From: Saccharospirillum sp039982735
GTDB lineage: Bacteria; Pseudomonadota; Gammaproteobacteria; Pseudomonadales; Natronospirillaceae
Direction: 5' to 3'
Assembly: GCF_039982735.1 (NCBI RefSeq)
Contig: NZ_JBDWXV010000003.1
Coordinates: forward strand, 248,001-312,000
DNA: 64,000 nt
The notes below the pieces were generated by a model, which saw only the letters and a program-made list of their open reading frames with translations, did no database searches and was not told the DNA's origin. Every line of letters starts with the position of its first letter. The stretch's first letter is position 1. This document shows positions 44,875 through 53,903 of this stretch, piece by piece. Both the position numbers and the translations under genes were made by a program.

Positions 44875-44902
44875 TTGACATATGATTTTTCATATATATG
44901 AT
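44875..44902 (+). promoter_or_regulatory. ars promoter with operator in the spacer
   Basis: A consensus -35 element TTGACA and near-consensus -10 TATGAT are 16 bases apart, 33 bases before the arsenate reductase-ArsR start codon. The spacer is occupied by a perfect inverted repeat ATATGA-TTTT-TCATAT (44880-44895), and ATATGATTT occurs twice overall. An ArsR dimer bound here would block RNA polymerase, giving autoregulation relieved by arsenite. Confidence 0.8.
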
Positions 44903-44934
44903 TTGCCGCACTTAACGTTTGCTGAGCCCCGACC

Positions 44935-45756
44935 ATGAGCCAGAAACAACGCGTTCTCTTTATTTGCACCGCCAACTCAGCCCGCTCATTAATGGCCGAA
45001 GCCCTAATGCGGGATATGGCCGGCGACCGCTACCAGGTGTTCAGCGCCGGGCTCGAACCCAGCCAGGCGGACTTGCGGGCGCTGCGAGCCCTGAAGGGCT
45101 CGGGTATTTCGACAGCAGGGCTGCGCTCCAAAGCCTTGGGGGATGTGCTCAATGACCCGTTCGACATCGTCATTACCCTGTGCAACAAAGCCACCCAGGA
45201 ATGCCAGTCGGTACAAGGCACCCGGCAAACCCTGGCCTGGGACTTTGAAGACCCGGTGACACGGGCTGGGCTGCGCCCGTTTGAAACCACCCTGACTGAA
45301 CTGAGCGAGCGCCTCAAGATGTTCCTGCTGATTCAGGGCAAGCCTTTTCGTGCCCGCCAGCACAGCCTGACGCCGCTTGCGTTTTACAAAAACCTGGCCG
45401 AAGACACCCGCTTGCGCGCCCTGCTGCTGATTCACAGCCAACAGGAACTGTGCGTCTGCGAACTGACCGAAGCCCTGCAGGAAAGCCAGCCGAAAATTTC
45501 GCGCCATCTGGCGCAACTGCGCAAAAGCGGCCTGCTTCAAGACCGTCGCGACAGCCAGTGGGTGTTCTATTCCATCAACCCGAATGTGCCCGACTGGTGC
45601 CTGACCGTGCTCGACGAAACTCAGGCTGCTAATGCGGGCTGGATCGAGGAAGACACCCAGCGTTTAAACAACATGGGCGACCGGCCCGAACGCACGGCCA
45701 AATGCTGTGCGCCTGCTTCGGCAACACCCATTGACGCTAAGGAAACCAAACACTAA
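44935..45756 (+). CDS. fused arsenate reductase (LMW-PTP type) and ArsR repressor
   Basis: Bifunctional protein of 273 residues. Residues 1-135 are a thioredoxin-coupled arsenate reductase with the P-loop CTANSAR (Cys11-Arg17), WDFEDP loop and the relay pair Cys83/Cys90 spaced as in ArsC. Residues about 145-240 are an ArsR winged helix with the arsenite-sensing motif ELCVCEL (Cys173/Cys175) and recognition helix SQPKISRHLAQLRKSGLL. A KCC pair lies near the end (about 254). One polypeptide therefore reduces As(V) and senses As(III). It is the first gene of the ars operon and overlaps acr3 (TAATG). Confidence 0.93.
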   Translation: MSQKQRVLFICTANSARSLMAEALMRDMAGDRYQVFSAGLEPSQADLRALRALKGSGISTAGLRSKALGDVLNDPFDIVITLCNKATQECQSVQGTRQTLAWDFEDPVTRAGLRPFETTLTELSERLKMFLLIQGKPFRARQHSLTPLAFYKNLAEDTRLRALLLIHSQQELCVCELTEALQESQPKISRHLAQLRKSGLLQDRRDSQWVFYSINPNVPDWCLTVLDETQAANAGWIEEDTQRLNNMGDRPERTAKCCAPASATPIDAKETKH

Positions 45757-46802
45757 TGGGCATTTTTGAACGCTTCATGTCGCTCTGGGTAGCGCTGGCC
45801 ATTCTGGCGGGTGCCGCACTTGGTTGGTTGTTGCCCGGCGCTTTTACCAGCATCGCCCAAATCGAATTCGCACACGTTAACCTCGTCATTGCCGTTTTCA
45901 TCTGGCTGATGATCTACCCGATGATGGTGCAGATCGATTTTTCATCGCTGCGACAGGTGTCCGACCAGCCCAAGGGGCTGGCGCTGACACTGGTGGTCAA
46001 CTGGCTGATAAAACCGTTCACCATGCTGGGCATGGGCTGGCTATTTTTCCGGGTGATCTTCGCACCCTGGGTTGATCCGGCCACCGCCACTGAATACATC
46101 GCCGGCATGGTGCTGCTGGGCGTGGCACCCTGCACCGCCATGGTGTTTGTCTGGAGTCAGCTGACTCGCGGTAACCCCAACTACACCCTGGTTCAAGTGT
46201 CGGTCAACGATGTCATCATGGTCGTTGCGTTTGCTCCACTGGCGGCTTTTTTATTGGGTGTTACCGACATACAGGTGCCCTGGCCGACACTGCTGTTGTC
46301 GGTCGTGCTCTATGTTGTGCTGCCGCTTCTGGCCGGTGTCATGACCCGTCACTGGCTGAACCGGCGCGGAGACGCCAACCATCTGGCGTCGTTCCTGGCG
46401 GCCATAAAACCCTGGTCCATTCTCGGTTTGCTGGCCACAGTCACCCTGTTATTTGGTTTACAGGCGCAAACGCTGCTTGAGCAGCCATTGGCCATTGGCA
46501 TGATTGCCATCCCGTTAACACTTCAGACATACGGCATCTTTATCATCGCGTTTATCGGTGCCTGTTGGCTGCGGTTGCCGCACGCCATTGCAGCCCCGGC
46601 TTGCCTGATCGGGTCGTCCAATTTCTTCGAGTTGGCCGTTGCGGTGGCCATTTCCCTCTTCGGCCTGCATTCCGGTGCGGCCCTGGCGACGGTGGTGGGC
46701 GTATTGGTAGAAGTGCCCGTCATGTTGTCACTGGTTGCCATTGCCAACCGCACCCAACCCTGGATGGACCGTCGCGCGGCAGCACGACCCGCAACATCCT
46801 GA
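45756..46802 (+). CDS. acr3: arsenite efflux transporter Acr3
   Basis: Inner-membrane arsenite exporter of the ACR3 (bile-acid/arsenite carrier) family, 348 residues, ten helices. The conserved transport cysteine is in GVAPCTAMVFVWSQLTRGNP (about residue 129). Other signatures are WLMIYPMMVQIDFSSLRQ and GSSNFFELAVAVAISLFG. It is co-translated with the ArsC-ArsR fusion and followed 33 bases later by the GAPDH gene. Confidence 0.95.
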   Translation: MGIFERFMSLWVALAILAGAALGWLLPGAFTSIAQIEFAHVNLVIAVFIWLMIYPMMVQIDFSSLRQVSDQPKGLALTLVVNWLIKPFTMLGMGWLFFRVIFAPWVDPATATEYIAGMVLLGVAPCTAMVFVWSQLTRGNPNYTLVQVSVNDVIMVVAFAPLAAFLLGVTDIQVPWPTLLLSVVLYVVLPLLAGVMTRHWLNRRGDANHLASFLAAIKPWSILGLLATVTLLFGLQAQTLLEQPLAIGMIAIPLTLQTYGIFIIAFIGACWLRLPHAIAAPACLIGSSNFFELAVAVAISLFGLHSGAALATVVGVLVEVPVMLSLVAIANRTQPWMDRRAAARPATS

Positions 46803-46835
46803 CCTTTCCCGGTTTGTTTATTCTGGAGACACGGC

Positions 46836-47843
46836 ATGACACTTAAGATCGGTATCAATGGGTTCGGCCGTATTGGCCGCCTGGCATTGCGGGCGGCGTT
46901 CGACTGGCCCGAAGTGTCCTTTGTGAAAATCAACGATCCGGCAGGTGACGCCGCTACCCATGCGCACCTGTTGAATTTCGATTCGGTTCATGGAATCTGG
47001 CAACACACCGCCACTTCCGATGGCGAACGCCTGTACGTGGGTGGTCAGCCTATTGAAGTGTGCCAGTCCAAAACCATCACCGATACCGACTGGTCGGGTT
47101 GCGATGTGGTCATCGAAGCATCTGGCAAGATGCGCGACACCGACTTGCTGAACGGCTACCTTGAACAGGGTGTCAGGCGCGTTGTTGTAACGGCGCCGGT
47201 AAAACACCCCGATGTGTTGAACGTCGTCATGGGCGTTAACGACGACCGTTACGACGCGACCCGCCATCGCATTGTGACCGCTGCCTCCTGTACAACCAAT
47301 TGCCTGGCCCCGGTGGTCAAAGTGATTCACGAAAACCTGGGCATAAAGCACGGTTCAATCACCACCATTCACGACCTGACCAATACCCAGAGCATTCTCG
47401 ACACCCCGCACAAAGATCTGCGTCGGGCACGGGCGTGCGGCAGCAGCTTAATTCCGACCACGACGGGTTCAGCCACTGCTATTATCGAGATTTTTCCCGA
47501 ACTCAAGGGCCGGTTAAACGGTCACGCTGTCCGAGTGCCGCTTGCAAACGCTTCACTGACCGACTGTGTGTTTGAAGTTGAACGTGCAACCACAGCTGAC
47601 GAAGTCAATGGCTTGCTTAAAGCGGCTGCCGCTGGCGAGCTTAAAGACATTCTCGGCTACGAGGAACGCCCACTCGTCTCGGTCGACTACAAGACAGACC
47701 CACGCTCCAGCATCATTGATGCACTGTCGACCCTGGTCGTCAACGACACCCAGGTAAAACTCTACGCCTGGTACGACAACGAGTGGGGCTACGCCAACCG
47801 CACGGTTGAACTGGCCCGCAAGGTTGGATTGAGCGATCAATGA
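46836..47843 (+). CDS. ArsJ-associated glyceraldehyde-3-phosphate dehydrogenase
   Basis: NAD-dependent GAPDH of 335 residues: KIGINGFGRIGRLALRAAF at the N-terminus and catalytic cysteine in AASCTTNCLAPVVK (about 150). In ars operons this enzyme uses arsenate in place of phosphate to make 1-arseno-3-phosphoglycerate, the ArsJ substrate. It overlaps arsJ by four bases (ATGA), which supports that role over glycolysis. GGAGA precedes its ATG. Confidence 0.93.
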   Translation: MTLKIGINGFGRIGRLALRAAFDWPEVSFVKINDPAGDAATHAHLLNFDSVHGIWQHTATSDGERLYVGGQPIEVCQSKTITDTDWSGCDVVIEASGKMRDTDLLNGYLEQGVRRVVVTAPVKHPDVLNVVMGVNDDRYDATRHRIVTAASCTTNCLAPVVKVIHENLGIKHGSITTIHDLTNTQSILDTPHKDLRRARACGSSLIPTTTGSATAIIEIFPELKGRLNGHAVRVPLANASLTDCVFEVERATTADEVNGLLKAAAAGELKDILGYEERPLVSVDYKTDPRSSIIDALSTLVVNDTQVKLYAWYDNEWGYANRTVELARKVGLSDQ

Positions 47844-49063
47844 TACGGCTGCGCCATCTGTCGGCCGGCGTGCGCCAGTACCTGGTCGTCACCGGCAATT
47901 ACTGGGCGTTCACTCTGACCGACGGCGCTCTGCGCATGCTGGTGGTGCTGCACTTTCACAGCCTGGGTTACTCACCTCTGCAGATCGCGCTGCTGTTTGT
48001 GTTTTACGAGTTTTTCGGCATTGTCACCAATCTGGTCGGCGGCTGGCTCGGTGCCCGGCTTGGGTTAAATACCACCATGAACCTGGGGCTCGGCTTACAG
48101 ATCATTGCGTTGACCATGCTGCTGGTACCAGACGTATGGTTAACCGTGCCGTGGGTGATGGCGGCTCAGGCACTGTCTGGCATCGCCAAAGACCTGAACA
48201 AGATGAGCGCCAAGAGCTCGATAAAACTGCTGGTCCCGAATGATCAGCAAAGTCAGTTGTATCACTGGGTAGCACTGCTCACGGGCTCAAAAAACGCGTT
48301 GAAAGGCGTTGGCTTTTTTGTGGGTGGTGCCTTGCTCGCCTGGCTGGGCTTTCGCGGCGCGGCCGGTGCCATGGCCATCGCGCTGGCGCTGGTGTTTGCA
48401 CTGAGCTTGCGTCTGCTCACCCAGGATCTGGGCAAGGCAAAGAACAAACCCAAATTCAGCCGCCTGTTTTCAAAAAGCCCGTCAATCAATGTGTTGTCCG
48501 CCGCCCGCCTGTTTCTGTTCGGTGCGCGCGATGTCTGGTTTGTGGTGGCACTGCCGGTTTTTCTAAGTCAGGTTCTTGGCTGGCCCCACGTGCAGGTCGG
48601 TAGCTTTATGGCCTTGTGGGTCATCGGCTACGGCGTGGTTCAGTCGCAGGCACCGCATATTACCGGTAAGCGTTCGGGGCGAATGCCGGGGCGCAATTCA
48701 GTCATTGCCTGGGCTTTGTTCCTGGCGATTATTCCCGCGGGCATTGCCATTGGGCTGATGACAATGGACAACGTAACGACCGTTCTTGTTGGTGGTTTGC
48801 TGGTGTTCGGCGTGCTGTTCGCCGTGAACTCTTCGTTGCACAGCTACCTGATTGTCAGCTTCGCCGATGCCGACGGCGTGTCATTGGATGTGGGTTTTTA
48901 TTACATGGCCAACGCGGCCGGTCGCTTGATAGGCACGGTTCTGTCGGGGTGGCTGTATCAGGCTTACGGGCTGGAGATGTGTCTGTGGGTATCTGCGGGG
49001 TTTGTTGCTTTGGCGGCGCTTATTTCGGTTGGGTTACCGATTGTCCGAGAACCTCAAACCTGA
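47840..49063 (+). CDS. arsJ: organoarsenical efflux MFS transporter ArsJ
   Basis: Twelve-helix MFS carrier of 407 residues with the ArsJ opening YLVVTGNYWAFTLTDGALRM and SGIAKDLNKMSAKSSIKLLV. ArsJ exports 1-arseno-3-phosphoglycerate, which falls apart outside to arsenate, so the GAPDH/ArsJ pair is an As(V) efflux route complementing Acr3 for As(III). It is the last gene of the operon and is convergent with ybiT across a stretch of short hairpin repeats. Confidence 0.94.
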   Translation: MIRLRHLSAGVRQYLVVTGNYWAFTLTDGALRMLVVLHFHSLGYSPLQIALLFVFYEFFGIVTNLVGGWLGARLGLNTTMNLGLGLQIIALTMLLVPDVWLTVPWVMAAQALSGIAKDLNKMSAKSSIKLLVPNDQQSQLYHWVALLTGSKNALKGVGFFVGGALLAWLGFRGAAGAMAIALALVFALSLRLLTQDLGKAKNKPKFSRLFSKSPSINVLSAARLFLFGARDVWFVVALPVFLSQVLGWPHVQVGSFMALWVIGYGVVQSQAPHITGKRSGRMPGRNSVIAWALFLAIIPAGIAIGLMTMDNVTTVLVGGLLVFGVLFAVNSSLHSYLIVSFADADGVSLDVGFYYMANAAGRLIGTVLSGWLYQAYGLEMCLWVSAGFVALAALISVGLPIVREPQT

Positions 49064-49091
49064 CGGCTACGCCGTCCCCCTCTTTCTAGCT

Positions 49092-49182
49092 CTCTCTCAT
49101 AGGGAGAGAGGACTGTACAGCGCGGTGAGTGATAAGCGCGCTAATTACCCGAACGGCTCCCTCTCCCGCTTGCGGGAGAGGG
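49092..49182. repeat. short inverted repeats between arsJ and ybiT
   Basis: Two hairpins lie between the convergent genes: CTCTCTC/GAGAGAG (49092-49098 with 49104-49110) and an 11-bp perfect stem (49159-49169 with 49172-49182) reading CCCTCTCCCGC and its complement. Pyrimidine-rich CTCTCCC-type palindromes of this sort recur in many proteobacterial intergenic regions and may act as bidirectional terminators. They are unrelated to the large palindromic elements. Confidence 0.6.
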
Positions 49183-49195
49183 CACGCTCTTCTCG

Positions 49196-50785
49196 TTACT
49201 GCACACCCATGCTGCGCAAATACTCTTCGTAATTACCGGTAAAGTCGGTAATGCCAGACGGCTGCATATCCAGAATGCGCGTCGCCAGTGACGACACAAA
49301 TTCACGGTCGTGGCTGACGAAGACCAGTGTGCCCGGGTAATTTTCGAGCGCCAGGTTCAATGCCTCGATGGATTCCATATCGAGGTGGTTGGTCGGCTCA
49401 TCCATCAGCATCACATTCGGTTTGGTCAGTGTTAGCTTGCCGAACAGCATGCGGCCCTGCTCACCACCGGATACAACCTTGACTGACTTGCCGATCTCAT
49501 CGCCTGAGAACAACATACGACCCAGGGCACCGCGCACGGCTTGTTCACCCTGGTTGGTCCACTGCGACATCCATTCAAACAAGGTCGCGTCGCGGGCAAA
49601 ATCTTCGGTGTGATCCTGGGCAAAGTAGCCCACGTCAGCACTGTCGGTCCATTTAACCTCACCGGCCTGGGGCGTCAGTTTGCCCGCCATCACGTTAAGC
49701 AGTGTTGTTTTGCCGATGCCGTTCGGGCCGATGATGGCAATGCGTTCACCGGCTTCGACTTTAACGCTCAGCTTCTTGAACAACGGAGCGTCCGCTTCAT
49801 AACCGAAGGTCAGGTCAGTCAGGGTAACGGCCTGGCGATGCAGTTTCTTTTCCTGATCAAAGCGAATGAACGGGCTGACTCGGCTTGAAGGCTTCACTTC
49901 AGCCAGCTGGATCTTATCGATCTGTTTGGCGCGCGAGGTCGCCTGCTTGGCCTTGGAAGCGTTGGCTGAGAAACGGCTGACGAAGGTTTGCAATTCAGCA
50001 ATTTGCGCTTTCTTCTTCGCGTTGTCGGACAGCAACTGCTCACGAGATTGAGTGGCGGCCGTCATGTATTCATCGTAATTGCCCGGGAACAGGCGCAGCT
50101 CACCGTAATCCAGATCGGCCATGTGCGTGCACACACTGTTCAGGAAGTGACGGTCGTGCGAGATGATGATCATGGTGCTGTTACGCGCCACCAGAATGCT
50201 TTCCAGCCAGCGGATGGTGTTGATGTCCAGGTGGTTGGTCGGTTCATCGAGCAGCAGGACGTCAGGGTCGGAGAACAGTGCCTGTGCCAGTAAGACACGT
50301 AATTTCCAGCCGGGTGCCAGGGCACTCATCGGGCCGTTGTGCTGTTCCAGCGGTATATCCAACCCGAGCAACAGTTCCCCGGCACGGGAATCGGCGGTGT
50401 AACCATCCATTTCAGCGAAAGCGACTTCAAGCTCGGCTACGGCCATGCCATCGTCTTCGCTCATTTCCGGCAATGAGTAAATACGCTCACGCTCGGCTTT
50501 CACGCGAGACAGTTCGGTATGCCCCATGATGACGGTGTCGATGACGGTCTGATCTTCAAAGGCGAACTGATCCTGCCGCAACTTACCCAAACGGGTATTG
50601 GGTGCGAGCATCACCTGTCCGTTGGTTGGCTCCAAATCGCCGCCCAGAATTTTCATGAACGTCGACTTACCGCAGCCATTGGCACCAATCAGGCCGTAGC
50701 GGTTGCCGTTGCCGAATTTGACAGAGACATTTTCGAACAGGGGTTTGGCCCCGAACTGCATGGTGATGTTAGCGGTAGAGATCAA
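49196..50785 (-). CDS. ybiT: ABC-F ATPase YbiT
   Basis: Soluble tandem ATPase of the ABC-F translation-factor group, 529 residues, closely following E. coli YbiT (530). The first domain has Walker A GANGCGKST and Walker B LLLDEPTNHLD. The second has GPNGIGKTT, signature VSGGEQGRMLFGK and LMDEPTNHLD. The interdomain P-site linker is at about 235-310 (ATQSREQLLSDNAKKKAQIA). ABC-F proteins bind the ribosomal E site and relieve stalls; the particular role of YbiT is still poorly defined. Its start is followed upstream by doxX's terminator. Confidence 0.94.
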   Translation of the reverse strand: MISTANITMQFGAKPLFENVSVKFGNGNRYGLIGANGCGKSTFMKILGGDLEPTNGQVMLAPNTRLGKLRQDQFAFEDQTVIDTVIMGHTELSRVKAERERIYSLPEMSEDDGMAVAELEVAFAEMDGYTADSRAGELLLGLDIPLEQHNGPMSALAPGWKLRVLLAQALFSDPDVLLLDEPTNHLDINTIRWLESILVARNSTMIIISHDRHFLNSVCTHMADLDYGELRLFPGNYDEYMTAATQSREQLLSDNAKKKAQIAELQTFVSRFSANASKAKQATSRAKQIDKIQLAEVKPSSRVSPFIRFDQEKKLHRQAVTLTDLTFGYEADAPLFKKLSVKVEAGERIAIIGPNGIGKTTLLNVMAGKLTPQAGEVKWTDSADVGYFAQDHTEDFARDATLFEWMSQWTNQGEQAVRGALGRMLFSGDEIGKSVKVVSGGEQGRMLFGKLTLTKPNVMLMDEPTNHLDMESIEALNLALENYPGTLVFVSHDREFVSSLATRILDMQPSGITDFTGNYEEYLRSMGVQ

Positions 50786-50929
50786 AGCGAAAACCTATCG
50801 ACAGTGGCGCATGGCAACAGGCCTGCGCGAAATGGGCGAGCATTGTACAGTTTTCATGCGTCAATAGGCAGGGGGAGCCAGCAGCAATTGTGTAACCCGT
50901 TTAGAACAAGGTGGAAACAGCTGTGCATT

Positions 50930-50953
50930 AAAAAAGGGCGCCGAAGCGCCCTT
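50930..50953 (-). terminator. intrinsic terminator after doxX
   Basis: An 8-bp stem (50934-50941 with 50946-50953) reads AAGGGCGC/GCGCCCTT. On the minus strand it is followed by a T run (A run 50930-50935 on the plus strand), 21 bases beyond the doxX stop codon. The T-rich left side also makes it partly bidirectional. Confidence 0.85.
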
Positions 50954-50973
50954 TTCGCATAACCGGATGATAC

Positions 50974-51357
50974 TCAGCCTTTACGGCCTTCAATGCTCAG
51001 TTTTCCCGGGCCCATGGCGACGATGAACAGGAAGCCGCCTGCGATGGCAAAGTTCTTGAACAGAGAGATCATCTGCATCTGATCAGATGGATCAAAATGG
51101 AAGATCACACCGGAGACCACACAGAAGCCAGCCAGTAACAAGGCACCGATGCGTGCCTGAAAGCCAACCAGTACGGCCAGACCGCCCAGTATTTCAACCA
51201 GAATGGTCGGGTAAATGAGAATGCCGGGCACGCCCATCATCTCCATGTAACCTTGAGTACCTTCGATTCCGACGAGTTTCTGAAAACCACTCATGATGAA
51301 CATGAACGAGATAAGAACGCGGCCGCCGAGCATGGCCAGAGGAGATAATGCATTCAT
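50974..51357 (-). CDS. DoxX family membrane protein
   Basis: Four-helix inner-membrane protein of 127 residues. Family-typical features are GRVLISFMFIMSGFQKL, then YPTILVEILGGLAVLVGFQARIGALLL and HFDPSDQMQMISLFKNFAIAGGFLF. DoxX-like proteins are widespread and poorly defined; some associate with quinone or thiosulfate oxidation or redox stress. A GGAG-type site precedes the ATG, and a strong terminator follows, so it is monocistronic. Confidence 0.9.
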   Translation of the reverse strand: MNALSPLAMLGGRVLISFMFIMSGFQKLVGIEGTQGYMEMMGVPGILIYPTILVEILGGLAVLVGFQARIGALLLAGFCVVSGVIFHFDPSDQMQMISLFKNFAIAGGFLFIVAMGPGKLSIEGRKG

Positions 51358-51499
51358 AGTGTTGCTCCTGATTGGGTCTAGGTGAGTGTCCTGTGACCAC
51401 TGGCCACGAGATGACGCTACTGTAGGTCAGCCCCCGGTTCAGGTATATCTAAAGAATTCGAGCTAGTTGATTAAGAAAACTGAAGGCCCTGCTCCAGCA

Positions 51500-52285
51500 T
51501 CAGCCGCCAAAGAGCACTGTCGCATTCTGGCTGACTTGCTCCTGAAACACCTCGGGCTTCAAGTCACGGGCTTCAGCCAGTCGACTGAGTGTCGAAGGCC
51601 AGTCCAGCAAGGGGTTATCCAACCCCTCTGGTTGAAATGAATGGCTGCCGGACAGGTGCTGCACCGCTATACGCTGATCCGGGGCGTCGGTTTCCACCAA
51701 TACCCGCTCGGCGGGTATACGAGCCAAAGCGTCCAATGTTTTGGCCGACTGAAAAATCACACTGCCCGCACCCAGATAAAACCCCCGGTCCACATAGGCC
51801 ATAGCCTGAACGTAAGGCCCGACAAAGCCGTGCACCACGCCAACTACCGACGGGAAGCGTTTCAAACCTTGCAGTATCCGGTCATGGGCTTTAACAGAAT
51901 GGATGATCACAGGCAGGGTTCGGTCACGGGCGATGGCCAACTGGGCCAGAAACCAGTCGAACTGATGTTGTGCAGAGGGTGATTCAGGATGGTGCTTGAA
52001 AAAATCGAGGCCGATTTCTCCAATGGCAACACAGTCGCTATGCCGATCCAGCCAGGATACCAGGGTGCGGGTGTCGGCAGGTTTTTCCGGTAAAAACCAG
52101 GGGTGATGCCCGGCTGCCAGTGACACCCGGGGGTCCTCGCTAAATTGCCGGTGAGCCTGTTGCCACTGGTCGGGGCCGGTACCCGGCACTAACCAGTGGT
52201 CCAGGCCCGCCGATTGCGCACTGGCCATGCAGTGGCCGGGGTCATCCAGAAAATCCAAATGACAGTGACTGTCAAACCCGGCCAT
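51500..52285 (-). CDS. TatD-family metal-dependent hydrolase
   Basis: TIM-barrel deoxyribonuclease-type hydrolase of 261 residues. Metal ligands are in FDSHCHLDF near the N-terminus, CVAIGEIGLDFFKHHPES, PVIIHSVKAHDRIL, VGVVHGFVG, and the C-terminal VLVETDAPDQR, all in the family order. TatD proteins are 3'-5' exonucleases or D-aminoacyl-tRNA-related hydrolases. It starts 16 bases after a DUF2799 lipoprotein gene on the same strand and may be co-transcribed with it. Confidence 0.92.
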   Translation of the reverse strand: MAGFDSHCHLDFLDDPGHCMASAQSAGLDHWLVPGTGPDQWQQAHRQFSEDPRVSLAAGHHPWFLPEKPADTRTLVSWLDRHSDCVAIGEIGLDFFKHHPESPSAQHQFDWFLAQLAIARDRTLPVIIHSVKAHDRILQGLKRFPSVVGVVHGFVGPYVQAMAYVDRGFYLGAGSVIFQSAKTLDALARIPAERVLVETDAPDQRIAVQHLSGSHSFQPEGLDNPLLDWPSTLSRLAEARDLKPEVFQEQVSQNATVLFGG

Positions 52286-52301
52286 GCCTTCACCTTATCG
52301 G

Positions 52302-52922
52302 TCAGTAATAGCTGTAGCGATCCCGCAACTCTCGCAACCGCGCTTCGGCGCCGGCCAAGTCCCGGATAACATCGTCACGCTGCTGCTCAAGCGTACCCTG
52401 ACGTTCTTTCAACAAAGCGATTTCTTCGTAAATGACCCGACGTTGCTCTTCTGGCGTGCCCGATCCAAACAGCGCAGCTTCTTTTTCCAGTAGCTGTTGC
52501 TCTATGCGAGCCTGCTCTGCCTCATTGCTGCGTTGCTTACCCTCCAGATTGCTGACTTCGCTGGCAACCTGATAAATCTGCCGGCCGGCTTCGTAGCCAT
52601 CCAGGAACTCAGGCTCCAGTGACGGCGGGCAGATGCCGTTGTACTGGTAGCCACTGCGCGCGCGGTTAAACCCGTTTCTGGGTGTGCAGAAAACCAAGAG
52701 GCCTTCGTCGTGTCCATCCTGATAATCGCGCAGGTCTGGCGTTATGCCATGCTTGGCACACGCTTCACGGTGCGCCCCTATGCGAGTCTCAGGTTGCCCG
52801 TTCGCCCCGTCTTCATAACCGATGGAATACCAGTCAGCGGTCAAACATTCGTCTTCACTGAGCGTGGCACATCCGGATAAGACCGTCACCGCAACAAGAA
52901 CCACTACACCCCAATATTTCAT
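52302..52922 (-). CDS. DUF2799 lipoprotein with coiled coil
   Basis: Predicted lipoprotein of 206 residues: signal sequence with lipobox LSGC at residues 15-18, then a cysteine-containing DUF2799 domain (about 25-115, DWYSIGYEDGANGQPETRIG and YQDGHDEGLLVFCTPRNGF), then a charged coiled coil (about 120-200, VSNLEGKQRSNEAEQARIEQ). Function is unknown; relatives are usually found next to envelope or hydrolase genes. The C-terminus ends RDRYSYY. Confidence 0.85.
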   Translation of the reverse strand: MKYWGVVVLVAVTVLSGCATLSEDECLTADWYSIGYEDGANGQPETRIGAHREACAKHGITPDLRDYQDGHDEGLLVFCTPRNGFNRARSGYQYNGICPPSLEPEFLDGYEAGRQIYQVASEVSNLEGKQRSNEAEQARIEQQLLEKEAALFGSGTPEEQRRVIYEEIALLKERQGTLEQQRDDVIRDLAGAEARLRELRDRYSYY

Positions 52923-53081
52923 ATCTGTTTCCTAAGCAGAGAGCCGACCAACAGGATGGTAATCCTGGTCAAACCAAGGTTTCTACAATCGCTAGCGCTG
53001 AGTGCTAACCGTGTAAAGCGTATGTAATAGTTTCGCACAGTTAGCTGAATCCGTCATGAACAGCACACTGTTCGTCGGGTG

Positions 53082-53903
53082 TTATCCGGCGTGGCGCCTT
53101 GAATAGGCCCCTTTCGGAATACTGTGGGGACGCCAGTCTGGTCGGTGACGCCTGGGTTGGTGCAGTAAGTCTTTGATCGATACCCAGTCAATATCCGGAT
53201 AGTCGCCCGGGTCTAAGCTTTCAAAAAAGGCCAGCGTTTCCGGATAGGGGTGACAAATGACCGTGACCGACCCGTTCAGACGCGCCATATCAAGAGCCAG
53301 TTGCCACTGTTGTTCAATAAATGCGGGTGTGGGTTCGTGGTCCAGAAATACCTGGCGCCGGTTCCAGGGTACGCCCATCTGCTCTGCCATACGCCAGCCC
53401 TGGGTGTTGGAGACCGTTACACTGTCGAAATAGAACCAGTCACGCGCCAGCAATTCGGTCATCACCCAGCCCATGGCCTCGGCATCCCGCGTTAACCGGC
53501 TGCCCATGTGGTTGCTGAGCCCCTCCGCGAAGGGCACAGCGTCCATGCCCATCGAGAGATTGGCCAGCAACTGCTGGTCGCCATCGTCCCGGGTCAGCCC
53601 CAGGGGGCCCAGCGGAAAATTGCTCTCATTGGACATGGGAGCATGCACAATCACCGTTTTCCCGGCGTCCACCGTCGACTCTGCCAGGGGAATGGTATAG
53701 GGCAACCCCGGCATAATGGCGATGGTTTGAATAAAGGGAATCTGAATGGCAGCCAGACCTGACTGCCACTGGTTACCCAGGTCATCGACCACCACGGCCA
53801 CTTTGCTGCGGTCCGTGGCGGAAGCGATGCCTGTGACAAGCGTGAGCAAGGCGCACAGACTCAAACGCAGAGTCTGGCGCCCCATCGAGTTAACGCGAGG
53901 CAT
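53082..53903 (-). CDS. yibQ: divergent polysaccharide deacetylase family protein YibQ
   Basis: Exported protein of 273 residues with a signal peptide (LRLSLCALLTLVTGIASA) and a polysaccharide-deacetylase-2 fold: VAVVVDDLGNQWQSGL, then IIMPG-like IAIMPGLPYTIPLAEST, HAPMSNES and NHMGSRLTRD. The expected metal-binding aspartate and histidines are present in modified form. The target glycan is unknown. It overlaps the end of ctpA by 14 bases, placing it in the gpmI-envC-ctpA-yibQ envelope operon. Start may instead be the Met six codons later (MGRQTL). Confidence 0.9.
   Translation of the reverse strand: MPRVNSMGRQTLRLSLCALLTLVTGIASATDRSKVAVVVDDLGNQWQSGLAAIQIPFIQTIAIMPGLPYTIPLAESTVDAGKTVIVHAPMSNESNFPLGPLGLTRDDGDQQLLANLSMGMDAVPFAEGLSNHMGSRLTRDAEAMGWVMTELLARDWFYFDSVTVSNTQGWRMAEQMGVPWNRRQVFLDHEPTPAFIEQQWQLALDMARLNGSVTVICHPYPETLAFFESLDPGDYPDIDWVSIKDLLHQPRRHRPDWRPHSIPKGAYSRRHAG

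Noticed and set aside
49092..49182. CRISPR-like repeats between arsJ and ybiT
   Set aside because: Two unrelated hairpins, no regular repeat-spacer spacing and no cas genes in the window.
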